Shown: positions 50,217-59,313, numbered from the stretch's first letter. The stretch is DNA of 62,798 nucleotides from an uncultured Clostridia bacterium (GCA_947627565.1 CANQWO010000006.1:1-62798); one strand, 5' to 3'. The notes: generated from the letters alone by a model not told the origin. Numbers and translations are program-made.

Positions 50217-51949
50217 CGATCTTCTCCCGGTTTGTCCGTGACATGGGCGATCATTTCATCCAATGCGTTCTCCAGCTCGGGCGTTTGATTCTCCCCCCAC
50301 CAATGTTCGGCGACTTCCCACAGCGCCTTAAGGATCCTTTCGCGGACTTCGTCCTCTCCGAGGATCTGCATGATCGTCCAAAGATCGGGCGTATTCGCCT
50401 TTCCCGTCGCGGCGATCCGCAAGATCTCCGCAACGTCGGCGACGCTGCCCTTATACGAGGCGGGATCCGCCTTATAGTCCTTCATCTCGGCGGCAAATCC
50501 GTTGGCCGCGGCAATTTCTTTTACCTTGCCAAACCACGCCTGCGCGTCGTCGCCGTAGCGGTACGCTTCGAGAAACTGCCTCAAAATGCACACGCAATCC
50601 GTTTGGCCGCAGGGGAAATTTTCATAGGTTTCGGGACGCTCGAAAAAGTACTTGATAAACTCTGTCGCCTGCGAAGCGGTCGTGAAATCCTTCCTGCGCT
50701 TCTTGCCGCCGATCCCCATGCAGAGCGTGAGGACCCGGCGCATCTTCTCCTCGTCATTGAAATAAGCCTTCTGCGCCTCCGACCCAAATTCCTCGGCCCA
50801 GCTCTTCAAAAATGCCGCCATTTCCTCCGCGGACAGTTTGGAGAGTTCGTTCTTGGAGATGTCGTTCAGCTTATCGAGGTCAAACAGCGTGCCGCTCTTC
50901 GACATTTTTGCCGCCGTAAACTTAAATTCGTCGAGGGGCGCGTCGGGATTTTTCTGATACCATTCCTCGAAGTTGGAATTGAGCAGCGTCAGCATATAGA
51001 CTTTGACGGCGCGGGCGAAATATCCCTCCTTCCGATAAAATTCGAGGGAGAGCTCGGGATCCTTGCGCTTGCTCAATTTGCGGCGCGTCTCGCCGTCCTG
51101 TTTCATGAGGGAGCAGTTGTGGCCGTAACGGGGACGGCTGAATCCGAGCGCGTCGAAGAGCTCGATGTGGATGGGCAGAGAGGCAAGCCACTCCTCGCCG
51201 CGGATGACGAGCGTCGTCCGCATGAAATGGTCGTCGACGGCATGCGCGAAGTGATAGGTGGGAATGCCGTCGGATTTGAGGATCACGACGTCCTGATCGT
51301 TTTCGGGCACTGTGATGTCGCCCTTGATCTCGTCATGGAATTTGTGCTTGATTTCGGGATTCCCGAGCGATTTCAGGCGAATGACGAAGGGCTTGCCGGC
51401 ATCGAGATTTGCGTAAATTTCCTCCTCGGTGAGGTCTCTGCAACGGGCGTATTTGCCGTAGTAGCCCGTGACCTCCTTGCGGGCGGTCTGTTCCTCGCGG
51501 AGCGCAGTAAGTTCTTCTTCGGTACAAAAGCACGGATATGCCCTTCCGATTTCGATGAGATGCTTGACGAACGCGCGGTAGATCTCGGCGCGCCCGCGCT
51601 GATACCACGGGCCATACGTCTCGTCGCCGCCGATCTCGGCGCCCTCGTCAAATTTGATATCAAAATAATCGAGAGCTTTGATGACGGCTTCGACGGCGCC
51701 GTCCACCTTGCGCTTCAAGTCGGTATCTTCGATCCGGAGATATAAGACGCCGCCGCTTCTGTGCGCAATGCGTTCGTTGGCGATGGCGGCAAACAGATTG
51801 CCGAGATGGATAAATCCCGTCGGTGAGGGCGCAAGACGGGTGACCTCCGCGCCCTTGGGCAGATCACGGGGAGGATATTTTTTCTCATAATGATCGAGTG
51901 CGGGATAATTCCCCGGGATCAGCCGCTCGGCCAATGCTTTATAATCCAT
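50213..51949 (-). CDS. gltX: Glutamyl-tRNA synthetase
   Basis: 578 residues, longer than the common ~480-500. Class I motifs: LAPSPTGFIHLGNLFAA (HIGH) near 40 and RRKLSKRKDPELS (KMSKS) near 290. The anticodon-binding C-terminus has extra segments, including CGQTDCVCILRQFLEAYR. A GlnRS role is less likely because of the GluRS-type R-A/APSPTG-x-x-H-x-G start. Possible second, non-discriminating form; not decidable here. Confidence 0.9.
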   Translation of the reverse strand: MDYKALAERLIPGNYPALDHYEKKYPPRDLPKGAEVTRLAPSPTGFIHLGNLFAAIANERIAHRSGGVLYLRIEDTDLKRKVDGAVEAVIKALDYFDIKFDEGAEIGGDETYGPWYQRGRAEIYRAFVKHLIEIGRAYPCFCTEEELTALREEQTARKEVTGYYGKYARCRDLTEEEIYANLDAGKPFVIRLKSLGNPEIKHKFHDEIKGDITVPENDQDVVILKSDGIPTYHFAHAVDDHFMRTTLVIRGEEWLASLPIHIELFDALGFSRPRYGHNCSLMKQDGETRRKLSKRKDPELSLEFYRKEGYFARAVKVYMLTLLNSNFEEWYQKNPDAPLDEFKFTAAKMSKSGTLFDLDKLNDISKNELSKLSAEEMAAFLKSWAEEFGSEAQKAYFNDEEKMRRVLTLCMGIGGKKRRKDFTTASQATEFIKYFFERPETYENFPCGQTDCVCILRQFLEAYRYGDDAQAWFGKVKEIAAANGFAAEMKDYKADPASYKGSVADVAEILRIAATGKANTPDLWTIMQILGEDEVRERILKALWEVAEHWWGENQTPELENALDEMIAHVTDKPGEDR

Positions 51950-51952
51950 AGT

Positions 51953-52681
51953 TCACTCCTTATGCTCCGGTGGAGCTTCTTGAAAGATTTTTGTAAAATA
52001 ACCGCTTTCGGAGATGGGCTCGCCGCCCGCGATGAGATGATGGCAATCGCCGATGCGTTCGGCACGGAAATATGCCTCGTCGCCTCGCCGCTGCTCGGTA
52101 TTGAGGATGGTAACGGAGGTCGGCGCAAGATAGAACCCGTGGAGAAGGGCCTGCGCCGAGATATTGAGAATGTGGGAGAGCATGATCATCGAGATGCCGA
52201 AATGGCAAAAGATCACGACGGTTTTCTCGTTCGGCGCAACGGCGCGGTAATACCGCCCCTTCCGCGCATACCCGCGAGACGCCAGAAAAGCGTCCAGCGC
52301 GGCGCATGTCATCTCGTAACGCGGCTTTGCATGCGCAAGCATCGCGACTTCCGTCCAACGATTCTCCGCAAAGTTCTCATCGTAGCCCGTCCAATCGGCG
52401 GGGAAGAAATCCCACGGAACGCGCAACCAGCCCTGTGCGTCGCGGTCGGGTTCGGGAAAGAAAAATTCCTGCGCCCAGTCGAGGATCCCGGCTTGCTTGC
52501 CCCAGGCGTCGAGGCAGGGCTTTGCCGTTGCAACGGCACGGCCGAGTGGAGAAGTATAGACTTCATCCACATGCCATTTCGAAGCCCGCTCGGCGAGAAG
52601 CGCCGCCTCCCGCTTCCCTTTCTCCGTTAAGTCATCGCGCACATAATCCGGATCGCCGTGGCGAATGAGGATAAGTCTCAT
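51953..52681 (-). CDS. Histidine phosphatase family protein
   Basis: 242 residues. LIRHGDPDY is the R-H-G catalytic motif (His at 8), TSPLGRAVATA the second Arg site and VIFCHFGISMIML the second His. Substrate not known; the length exceeds small cobalamin phosphatases (CobC). It overlaps panE and lies 3 bases before gltX. Confidence 0.88.
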   Translation of the reverse strand: MRLILIRHGDPDYVRDDLTEKGKREAALLAERASKWHVDEVYTSPLGRAVATAKPCLDAWGKQAGILDWAQEFFFPEPDRDAQGWLRVPWDFFPADWTGYDENFAENRWTEVAMLAHAKPRYEMTCAALDAFLASRGYARKGRYYRAVAPNEKTVVIFCHFGISMIMLSHILNISAQALLHGFYLAPTSVTILNTEQRRGDEAYFRAERIGDCHHLIAGGEPISESGYFTKIFQEAPPEHKE

Positions 52682-53661
52682 ATCTCCTCCAGGAGGGCGA
52701 GGCTCTCGGGCGCGATCTCGGCAAAGCCGTTTTCGATGTCATGCACAAGCGCGACCGCACGCTCCAACCTCGGACATGGTATGCCCATTTTATGTCCCTC
52801 GCGTACTACAGCGCCCGCAACGAAATCGACGTCGCACCGCCTTCCCGCCTCCAAATCGCGCAGCATTCCCGAACGGATATCCCGATGCGCTTTCATCGCA
52901 ACAGGGAGCATGAGTCCCGCAAAGGGACTTTGCGCAAATTTCAGAATATCGTGCCCGTTCTGCACGAGCCGTCTGCATCCCGCCGCTCTTGCGACGGCGA
53001 CCGTCTCGCGCATGAGCCCGATGGCTTGCTTTTTATACTTCCGCGACAGCGCGCCGAACGTGAGACCCGAAATCGCGGAGAGCGTGGAAAAGGCCGCGTT
53101 GACGACGAGTTTGCTGTATCTGATCTCGGCAAGATCCCCGACCGTCACCGTAAAGGCGGACGAAAGCAACGTTTGAAGTCCTTTCAGCTTGTCCCCCGTG
53201 CCGTATGCCCCGAGCGCGAGGCAAAGTTCGCCCTCCGACGAGAGCTTGACGACGCCCGGCGAGACGAGCTCCGCGCCCCAACCGAGCGCACAGCCGTATA
53301 CCATGTCCGCGCCGAATGTCTCTGCAAGCCCTGTTTCGGGCAGGCCGTTTTGCACGGTGACGAGCGCGCCGTCCTCCTTCAAATAGGGGCGCAAAAATGC
53401 GGCGATCCCGGCGTTCTCCCGCTGCTTCGTGGCGAGAAAGATGACGTCGTACTCCCCTTTCATCTCTGCGGGAAGGAGGGCATGCACGCGGACGCAAACT
53501 TGCGCCGATCCCCCGATCAAATCCGCTCCGCGCGCGTTGAGCGCCTCGACGTGCGCGGCATTGCGGGTTACAAAATCACAGGCGAGGCCGGGGTTCTCCC
53601 GCACCAGGCCCGCGCCGAGACTCGTCCCCATCGCCCCCGCGCCGTAAACACAAATTCTCAT
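52678..53661 (-). CDS. panE: 2-dehydropantoate 2-reductase (PanE/ApbA)
   Basis: 327 residues. RICVYGAGAMGTSLGAGL is the NADPH Rossmann loop; ATKQRENAGIAAFL and NGLPET follow; the catalytic Lys lies in EIRYSKLVVNAAFSTLSAI, and the helical C-terminus closes the site. It makes pantoate for CoA. ATG overlaps the aroK stop. Related ketopantoate-like reductases with other substrates exist, so the substrate is probable, not certain. Confidence 0.82.
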   Translation of the reverse strand: MRICVYGAGAMGTSLGAGLVRENPGLACDFVTRNAAHVEALNARGADLIGGSAQVCVRVHALLPAEMKGEYDVIFLATKQRENAGIAAFLRPYLKEDGALVTVQNGLPETGLAETFGADMVYGCALGWGAELVSPGVVKLSSEGELCLALGAYGTGDKLKGLQTLLSSAFTVTVGDLAEIRYSKLVVNAAFSTLSAISGLTFGALSRKYKKQAIGLMRETVAVARAAGCRRLVQNGHDILKFAQSPFAGLMLPVAMKAHRDIRSGMLRDLEAGRRCDVDFVAGAVVREGHKMGIPCPRLERAVALVHDIENGFAEIAPESLALLEEI

Positions 53662-54149
53662 ACGTTCAAAAGTTCCTCCGCGATCTGTACGGGCGATTTT
53701 CCCGCGCAATCCACGGTGATATCCGCATATTTTTCATAGAGCGGCGTGCGCTCCGCGTCAAGTTCCTGCAAAGTGGACACCCTCCCCCGCATTACCACGC
53801 CGCGCGCCGCAAAATCGGGGATGCGGGCCGCGATCTCCGCAAACGGCGTCTTTAAGTAGACGGCGATCCCCTTCTCTTTGAGATGCGCCATCGCCCGCGC
53901 CGAATATACCGCGCTCCCACCCGTTGCGATGACCGCATGCGAGGCATGGATGGCGCAGAGCACATGTTCCTCAATGGGAATAAAGCCGCTCGCGCCCACG
54001 CGGGCGATCGTTGCGGAGAGTTCTTCCCCCGTCGCGCGGCAAATGAGGTCGTCTCCATCGAGGAAGACGCGCCCGCTCATATCCGCAAGCAGTTTTCCGA
54101 TCGTACTTTTCCCGGACGCCGGCATCCCGATGAGGATCAAATTGTCCAT
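53658..54149 (-). CDS. aroK: Shikimate kinase
   Basis: 163 residues. Walker A is GMPASGKSTIGKLLA at 8-22; LDGDDLI is the shikimate-binding Asp pair; ATGGSAVY is the shikimate-binding GGG-like loop; MRGRVSTLQELDAERTPLYEKYADI is the LID arginine and the core. The ATG at 54149 is exactly 6 bases after TATAAT, so the mRNA is predicted leaderless. First gene of aroK-panE-phosphatase-gltX-thyA-folA. Confidence 0.9.
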   Translation of the reverse strand: MDNLILIGMPASGKSTIGKLLADMSGRVFLDGDDLICRATGEELSATIARVGASGFIPIEEHVLCAIHASHAVIATGGSAVYSARAMAHLKEKGIAVYLKTPFAEIAARIPDFAARGVVMRGRVSTLQELDAERTPLYEKYADITVDCAGKSPVQIAEELLNV

Positions 54150-54155
54150 GGGTTC

Positions 54156-54184
54156 ATTATAGCGCACGGAAGAGAAAATGTCAA
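54156..54184 (-). promoter_or_regulatory. aroK promoter, predicted leaderless
   Basis: Minus strand -35 TTGACA (54184-54179), 17 bases, -10 TATAAT (54161-54156), 6 bases (GAACCC), then ATG. It drives the six-gene minus-strand operon. Confidence 0.85.
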
Positions 54185-54248
54185 ATACGAAGCCGCATCT
54201 TTACGCACTGCGACCGAAAAATTTTCCGCACAATCTTTTGTTAATCGG

Positions 54249-54277
54249 TTGACGATTTCACAGAAATGCGCTAAAAT
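54249..54277 (+). promoter_or_regulatory. Promoter of the 54307 lipoprotein gene
   Basis: -35 TTGACG (54249-54254), 17 bases, -10 TAAAAT (54272-54277); AAGGAG at 54294. Confidence 0.75.
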
Positions 54278-54306
54278 AAGGCTACAATAAAATAAGGAGA
54301 ATGAAT

Positions 54307-54768
54307 ATGAAAAAGAAATTTGCGGCGATTGTCGCCACACTTCTTGCTACCGTGATGCTGTTCGCGCTCTGCGCCTGCGGTTCCACCTGGGGCAAGATCA
54401 AATCCGCCTATGAAAAAGAGGGCTACACCGAACTCAAAATTTCGGAAAAGCTCCACGACGCCATTGAAAAACAAGCCGGGGAAAAACTCGATGAAGCGGA
54501 CGCCACCCTTCATTTCATGACGAAGGCCAAAATTAGCAGCGACGATTCCGACGCCGAGATCCTCCTCAAAGCCTTCCTATCCCCCTTCGCGATCGTCTGG
54601 GAATATAAGAATGTAGAGGCCGTGCAGAAGGCCTACAAGGAAGAACTCAACGAGGAGCAGCAAAAGGAGTTCGATAAACTTTGGGACGAATATCAGAAGC
54701 GTTCCAACGTCAACGGCAATTGCATCCTCATTCTCGGCGACGAGAACATCTTCAAGGGCACCAAATAA
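54307..54768 (+). CDS. Small secreted lipoprotein, function unknown
   Basis: 153 residues. The signal peptide ends in a lipobox FALCACGS (Cys near 23). The mature part is helical and acidic-basic mixed: GKIKSAYEKEGYTELKISEKLHDAIEK and VQKAYKEELNEEQQKEFDKLWDEYQKRS. I do not recognise a family. An ATG two codons earlier overlaps the ribosome site. A hairpin terminator follows at 54778-54800. Confidence 0.8.
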   Translation: MKKKFAAIVATLLATVMLFALCACGSTWGKIKSAYEKEGYTELKISEKLHDAIEKQAGEKLDEADATLHFMTKAKISSDDSDAEILLKAFLSPFAIVWEYKNVEAVQKAYKEELNEEQQKEFDKLWDEYQKRSNVNGNCILILGDENIFKGTK

Positions 54769-54777
54769 TTCCCCTTC

Positions 54778-54800
54778 CCCTCTTCGGAGGGGGATTTTTT
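54778..54800 (+). terminator. Terminator of the 54307 lipoprotein gene
   Basis: CCCCTC and GAGGGG around TTCG, followed by GATTTTTTT. Confidence 0.8.
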
Positions 54801-54831
54801 TGCATTTTTTCAAAAACCGCCGTAAAAAAAC

Positions 54832-54860
54832 TTGTCTTTTCCACACGGGTATGGTATACT
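54832..54860 (+). promoter_or_regulatory. Promoter of secG-rnr-smpB
   Basis: -35 TTGTCT (54832-54837), 17 bases, -10 TATACT (54855-54860). Confidence 0.75.
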
Positions 54861-54895
54861 ATAGTTCGTATTTTGATTTGGAAAAGGAAATGCAT

Positions 54896-55210
54896 ATGAA
54901 TAAACTTACATCCTACATCGCCAATTTGCTCGTGCCGGCAAACTTTTTGCCCTATCGCATCGTGAGCATTACGCTGATCGTCCTGATGGGGATCGCCGCG
55001 CTTGCCGCCATTGTGCTCGTCATGCTTCAGCCCGGCAACTCACAGGGCATTGATGCGCTCGGCGGCTCGAGTGAAACTTTCTACGGCAAAAACAAGGGCC
55101 GCTCGATCGAATCCAAGCTCAAGATGTGGACACTCATCTGTCTCGGCGTTCTCGCCGTGCTTGCAGTCGTGTTCTTCATTCTTCAGATCGAAGCCATTTG
55201 GGGTGTTTGA
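54896..55210 (+). CDS. secG: Preprotein translocase subunit SecG
   Basis: 104 residues. Two membrane helices (IVSITLIVLMGIAALAAIVLVMLQ and WTLICLGVLAVLAVVFFILQ) flank the typical GNSQGIDALGGSSETFYGKNKGRS loop. It is part of the SecYEG channel. The ATG at 54896 has AAGGA 8 bases upstream. The N-terminus is ~25 residues longer than in Bacillus. It precedes rnr and smpB, an order common in Firmicutes. Confidence 0.94.
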   Translation: MNKLTSYIANLLVPANFLPYRIVSITLIVLMGIAALAAIVLVMLQPGNSQGIDALGGSSETFYGKNKGRSIESKLKMWTLICLGVLAVLAVVFFILQIEAIWGV

Positions 55211-55271
55211 TCAAAATTACGATACCGAAGCGGGCGGGCAATTGCTTGCCCGCTTTTTCATAGGAGTACCA

Positions 55272-57353
55272 TTGAACGCAAAACAATCCCTGCTCAAACA
55301 AATTCAATCGGGCGCGTTGGCGCTGAAAACCGACGAAGAGATCGCAAAAGCGCTCAGGCTCGGGAAAGCGGAGGCGCGCGTCCTTCGCGAAATGCTCCTC
55401 TCGCTTGTCCGCGAAGGACAACTTCTTGTCGATCAACGTTCCCGATTCGGCACGGCGGAAACATTCTGCGCAAAGCGCGGTACGATCACGGGCAATGAGC
55501 GCGGCTTCGGCTTCTTTACGCCGGACGACGGCTCGGGCGATCTCTTTATTCCCCGCGGCTCCCTTCGCGGCGCGCTGCATGGCGATATCGTCCTCGCCTT
55601 TCGCGTCGGCGGAAAATACGGCGACGAAGGCGAAGTGCTCCACATCTTCGAGCGCGGCTTCAAGGAAATCGTCGGCGTATACCGTCACGAGAGAAAGGCA
55701 GGCTATTTGCATCCCGACGAAAGAAAATATGCGGCGGATGTCTTTATTCCGTCCGGAAAGCATCTCCGCTGTCCCTCGGGCGCCAAGGCAGTCGCCCGCA
55801 TCGACGCCTATCCGGCGCAGGGGCCCGTCGGCGAAATCATCGAGATCCTCGGGAAAGACGGGGATTTTCTGACCGAAGAGCGCGCGATCATCCGCGCCCA
55901 CAGTCTGCGCGAACAATTCCCGTCCGATGTACTCGCTGCCGCCGACCGTGCGGCCGCGTTGCCCATCGACTGTCGGGGCCGCCTCGATCTGCGCGAGAAA
56001 TTGATCATTACGGTCGACGGCGAGGATACGCGCGACATCGACGACGCGATCTCCATCGAACGGCATGGCAAAAATTTTGCGCTGGGCGTGCACATCGCAG
56101 ACGTCTCCCACTATGTAAAGCGCAACCGCACGATCGATCGGGAGGCCTTTTTGCGCGGGACCAGCGTCTACTTCCCGGATCGCGTCCTTCCCATGCTGCC
56201 CGCGGCGCTTTCCAACGGGATCTGTTCCTTAAACGAAGGGGCCGACCGTCTCACGCTCTCCTGTCTCATGACGATCGACGCCGAAGGGCGGGTGCTCAAA
56301 AAGCAGATCGCGCCGTCGGTCATCCGCTCCCGGCACCGCATGACTTACGACGCCGTCGCAGCCATCTATGAAAAACAACCGGAGGCGCTCGAAGCCTATC
56401 CCGACCTCATACGGTTCACGGAAGATGCCGTCGCGCTCACGAACATCCTGAAGGCGGCGAGGGCCCGCCGCGGCGCCGTCGATCTCGACCTGAAGGAGGC
56501 CAAGATCCTCTTCCGCGACGGAAAAATCTCCATTCCGGAATCCCGCCGCACGATCGCGCATGACATGATCGAGCAATTCATGGTGATCGCCAATGAAAGC
56601 GTCGCCGCGATCATGACCGAGCATAAGATGCCCTTCGTCTATCGGGTCCATGAACGCCCGTCGGAGGAAAAGGCCCGCGGCTTTTCCGCCTTTCTCAAAG
56701 AGGCCGGGATCCCCGCAAGGTTCGATCCCGCGCATGTCATGCCGCAGGATTACGGGGCTCTGATCGGACAGATCGCGGATTCGCCGCTCTATTCCGTCGT
56801 CAACCGCGTCATGTTGCGCTCCATGATGAAGGCCCGCTATGCGGCGGAAAATCTCGGACATTTCGGGCTCGCGTCCGAATGTTACTGTCACTTCACGTCC
56901 CCCATCCGCCGCTATCCCGACCTCTGCATCCATCGGATCATCAAGGATTTTCTGCTCGATCCCGAGACCGCACGGACGGCGCATGCGTCGTTCGTCTCCG
57001 AAGCGGCCGCCCGTTCTTCGCTCACGGAGCGCAATGCGGCCGAGGCGGAACGCGACGTCGACGCGCTCTATATCACAGCTTACATGCAGGACAGGATCGG
57101 CGAGGAATATGAGGCGGTCATTTCGGGCGTCACGGCATTCGGCCTGTACGCCGAGCTGCCCAATACCGTCGAAGGATTTCTGCCGATCGAAACGCTTCCG
57201 GACGACAGCTATACGTTTTTCGAGGACAACTTCGTTCTCAAGGGCACGCGCCATGGTTTCCGCCTCGGAGAGCGCATCCAAATCCGCGTGGTCGGCGTCG
57301 ATTGGGGCGCAAGGAAAGTTCAATTTGGGCTGATCGCCAAGGTGACATCATGA
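55272..57353 (+). CDS. rnr: Ribonuclease R
   Basis: 693 residues. An N-terminal helix-turn-helix, two cold-shock domains (GTITGNERGFGFFTPDDGSGDLFIP), the RNB catalytic domain with DGEDTRDIDDAISIE (four Asp), and a C-terminal S1 domain (ISGVTAFGLYAELPNTVEGFLP). It degrades structured RNA 3'-5' and helps tmRNA quality control. Start is TTG at 55272, 5 bases after AGGAG; an upstream in-frame extension lies in secG. Confidence 0.94.
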   Translation: MNAKQSLLKQIQSGALALKTDEEIAKALRLGKAEARVLREMLLSLVREGQLLVDQRSRFGTAETFCAKRGTITGNERGFGFFTPDDGSGDLFIPRGSLRGALHGDIVLAFRVGGKYGDEGEVLHIFERGFKEIVGVYRHERKAGYLHPDERKYAADVFIPSGKHLRCPSGAKAVARIDAYPAQGPVGEIIEILGKDGDFLTEERAIIRAHSLREQFPSDVLAAADRAAALPIDCRGRLDLREKLIITVDGEDTRDIDDAISIERHGKNFALGVHIADVSHYVKRNRTIDREAFLRGTSVYFPDRVLPMLPAALSNGICSLNEGADRLTLSCLMTIDAEGRVLKKQIAPSVIRSRHRMTYDAVAAIYEKQPEALEAYPDLIRFTEDAVALTNILKAARARRGAVDLDLKEAKILFRDGKISIPESRRTIAHDMIEQFMVIANESVAAIMTEHKMPFVYRVHERPSEEKARGFSAFLKEAGIPARFDPAHVMPQDYGALIGQIADSPLYSVVNRVMLRSMMKARYAAENLGHFGLASECYCHFTSPIRRYPDLCIHRIIKDFLLDPETARTAHASFVSEAAARSSLTERNAAEAERDVDALYITAYMQDRIGEEYEAVISGVTAFGLYAELPNTVEGFLPIETLPDDSYTFFEDNFVLKGTRHGFRLGERIQIRVVGVDWGARKVQFGLIAKVTS

Positions 57354-57799
57354 AAATCATCGCCATCAACAAATCCGCTTCCTTTGAATATTTTGTGGAA
57401 GACCGCTATGAGGCCGGGATCGTCCTGGAGGGTGCGGAAGTGAAATCTCTGCGCAGCGGACGAGCCTCCCTCGGGGAGAGTTTTTGCGAGTTGCGCGGCG
57501 GCGAAGTGTATCTCAAAAACATGCACATCGCCCTCTATGATAAACGCGGCGCGTTCTCTTCACGGGACGCCCGGAAGGACCGCAAACTCCTCTTGCACCG
57601 CGATGAGATCTCCAAGATCGCGGGGCGCGTCAACGAACGGGGATATACGCTCGTCCCGCTCAAAGTCTATTTCAAGGACGCCCTCGTCAAAGTGGAGATC
57701 GCACTCTGCAAAGGGAAGCATAGCTACGATAAGAAGCAGGCCATCAAGGAGCGCGACCTCCGCCGCGAGAGCGAGCGCGCAAGCGCGGAGTATCGTTGA
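57350..57799 (+). CDS. smpB: SsrA-binding protein
   Basis: 149 residues. MKIIAINKSASFEYFVEDRYEAGIVLEGAEVKSLRSG and the GRASLGESFC core bind tmRNA; the KGKHSYDKKQAIKERDLRRE tail enters the decoding centre. The ATG overlaps the rnr stop (ATGA). The ssrA gene is not visible downstream. Confidence 0.97.
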   Translation: MKIIAINKSASFEYFVEDRYEAGIVLEGAEVKSLRSGRASLGESFCELRGGEVYLKNMHIALYDKRGAFSSRDARKDRKLLLHRDEISKIAGRVNERGYTLVPLKVYFKDALVKVEIALCKGKHSYDKKQAIKERDLRRESERASAEYR

Positions 57800-57822
57800 G
57801 CCGCCGCATCCCCCTATCCGAT

Positions 57823-57848
57823 TCCCTTCCGCCCGTAGGAAGGGTTTT
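57823..57848 (+). terminator. Terminator of secG-rnr-smpB
   Basis: CCCTTCC and GGAAGGG form a 7-bp stem around GCCCGTA, followed by TTTTTA. Confidence 0.85.
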
Positions 57849-57885
57849 TATCTCGGAAATTTCCATCATATTTATGAAATTTCGG

Positions 57886-57914
57886 TTGCCTTTTGTGCAA
57901 AAACAGAGTATAAT
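57886..57914 (+). promoter_or_regulatory. Promoter of the nucleotidyltransferase-RhuM gene
   Basis: -35 TTGCCT (57886-57891), 17 bases, -10 TATAAT (57909-57914). Confidence 0.7.
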
Positions 57915-57947
57915 CATGACAGAATCCAACGCAAAAGAGGTTTCCGG

Positions 57948-59123
57948 ATGACTTTTCAGACTGCGATCGAACGCTTGGTCAACTATGCGGCCAATGATCC
58001 CGCAATTTGCGCCGTCATCGAATGCGGCGCGCCGAAGGAAGGCGGCGACATTGTGTTGGCTTGCAGACGTCCGGAAGAGTGGCTCTACGGCAAACTCCCC
58101 GCCGTCTTGGGAGAACTGCGGCTGATTTGCGTTGACCGAGACGGAACATGCTTCCCCGCGCTGAAAATTCTGTTGGACGACGCGGTCGATATCAAGCTCA
58201 TGGTCGCCACGCCCGATTCGTTGAAGGCGTCGATCGAGAATTGCTCCGCCCAACCTGTCTTTTGCCATGGGTACGCCATCCGCTACGACGCGATGGATAT
58301 CGGCAAATTCTTTGCGGCGCACGCCGACCTCCGAACGCCGCCGCGCGCCATGTCGAAGGCCGAATTTCTCGACGTTTTTCGCGCTTTTTGGTTCGAAGCC
58401 GTCCGTGCAGGGCATGCGATCCTGCACGAGAACGTTTGGGCGGCGACGACTGCCGTCAACGGGGATTTGAAAATCATGCTTCTCCGCGTGATGGAGAGCG
58501 TCGGCGTGGCCAAAAGGCGGCCCGTTTGCCATGGCGGCAGAGATCTCTCCCTGTGGGTCGACGAGAGACCCTTGGCGATGCTATCGGATTGCTACGCAAA
58601 TCCTACGCGAAGCAGCCTCATCTCCGCACTTCTCCATTCGGCAGACCTCTTTGAGATATTCGCACGGCAATATGCGGAGACACTCCCCTGCGCCTATCCC
58701 GTTGAAGAACAGCAGACCGCGCGGGAATTTTTGGAGATGCATTTCCTTCCGTCGCACACCCCTCCCACGCTTGTCACAACGGAGAAGACGCTCCTGCGCT
58801 ATCGCTCGGAAGACGGCCTCACGGATATTCCCGTCATCGTGGACGCGGAAGGCGTATGGCTCTCCCTCCCCGCCGTGGCCAATCTTGTACAACTGACAGA
58901 GACCACCGTAAAAAGTCACGTTGCCGCCATTTACCGCACAAAGCGGTATGATGTTTCGGCCACGACGCGCCTGGCAGACACAGAGGACCGCGGCCAGATC
59001 CCCTACTACCATTTAGACATTGTGATCGACATCGGATACCGCATTCTCTCATTGCGCGTATCGTATTTCCGCGTATGGCTCAGCCACGCGTTGAAAGAAC
59101 TATCGCAGCCGTCGCAGTCATAA
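57948..59123 (+). CDS. Fusion of degenerate ANT(6)-like nucleotidyltransferase and RhuM-like domain
   Basis: 391 residues. The first ~270 follow the aminoglycoside 6-adenylyltransferase layout (MTFQTAIERLVNYAANDPAICAVIECG, later DAVDIKLMV), but the G-S-x..D-x-D catalytic motif is altered: ECGAPKEGGDIVLA keeps one Asp only. The last ~110 residues (VWLSLPAVANLVQLTETTVKSHVAAIY, then YYHLDIVIDIGYRILSLRVSYFRVWLSHALKEL) match RhuM/Virulence_RhuM proteins found near restriction and toxin systems. The pairing is unfamiliar; function unknown. GAGG ribosome site, own promoter, next to tRNA-Pro. Confidence 0.75.
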   Translation: MTFQTAIERLVNYAANDPAICAVIECGAPKEGGDIVLACRRPEEWLYGKLPAVLGELRLICVDRDGTCFPALKILLDDAVDIKLMVATPDSLKASIENCSAQPVFCHGYAIRYDAMDIGKFFAAHADLRTPPRAMSKAEFLDVFRAFWFEAVRAGHAILHENVWAATTAVNGDLKIMLLRVMESVGVAKRRPVCHGGRDLSLWVDERPLAMLSDCYANPTRSSLISALLHSADLFEIFARQYAETLPCAYPVEEQQTAREFLEMHFLPSHTPPTLVTTEKTLLRYRSEDGLTDIPVIVDAEGVWLSLPAVANLVQLTETTVKSHVAAIYRTKRYDVSATTRLADTEDRGQIPYYHLDIVIDIGYRILSLRVSYFRVWLSHALKELSQPSQS

Positions 59124-59162
59124 TACGACCTGATCGTTTTCCGAAAAGCACGCAGAAAATGC

Positions 59163-59191
59163 TTGCATATTTTTCGGAAGTTTGTTATAAT
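59163..59191 (+). promoter_or_regulatory. tRNA-Pro promoter
   Basis: -35 TTGCAT (59163-59168), 17 bases, -10 TATAAT (59186-59191), 45 bases before the tRNA. Confidence 0.8.
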
Positions 59192-59236
59192 AGAATGCGT
59201 TCCGGCAAAAAACGTCTTACGATCGCACCGGAATGT

Positions 59237-59313
59237 CGAGGAGTAGCGCAGTTTGGTAGCGCGCTTGGTTCGGGACCAAGAGGTCGTGGGTTCAAATCCC
59301 GTCTCCTCGACCA
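59237..59313 (+). tRNA. tRNA-Pro (anticodon CGG)
   Basis: 77 bases. Acceptor CGAGGAG pairs with CTCCTCG, discriminator A and encoded CCA follow. The anticodon stem CTTGG/CCAAG holds the loop TTCGGGA, anticodon CGG. GTGGGTTCAAATCCCGT is the T-arm. It decodes CCG proline codons and is a likely attachment site for the neighbouring integrase. Confidence 0.95.

Noticed and set aside
57800-57947. tmRNA gene after smpB
   Set aside because: The gap holds only a terminator and a promoter; no tRNA-Ala-like ends or tag frame.
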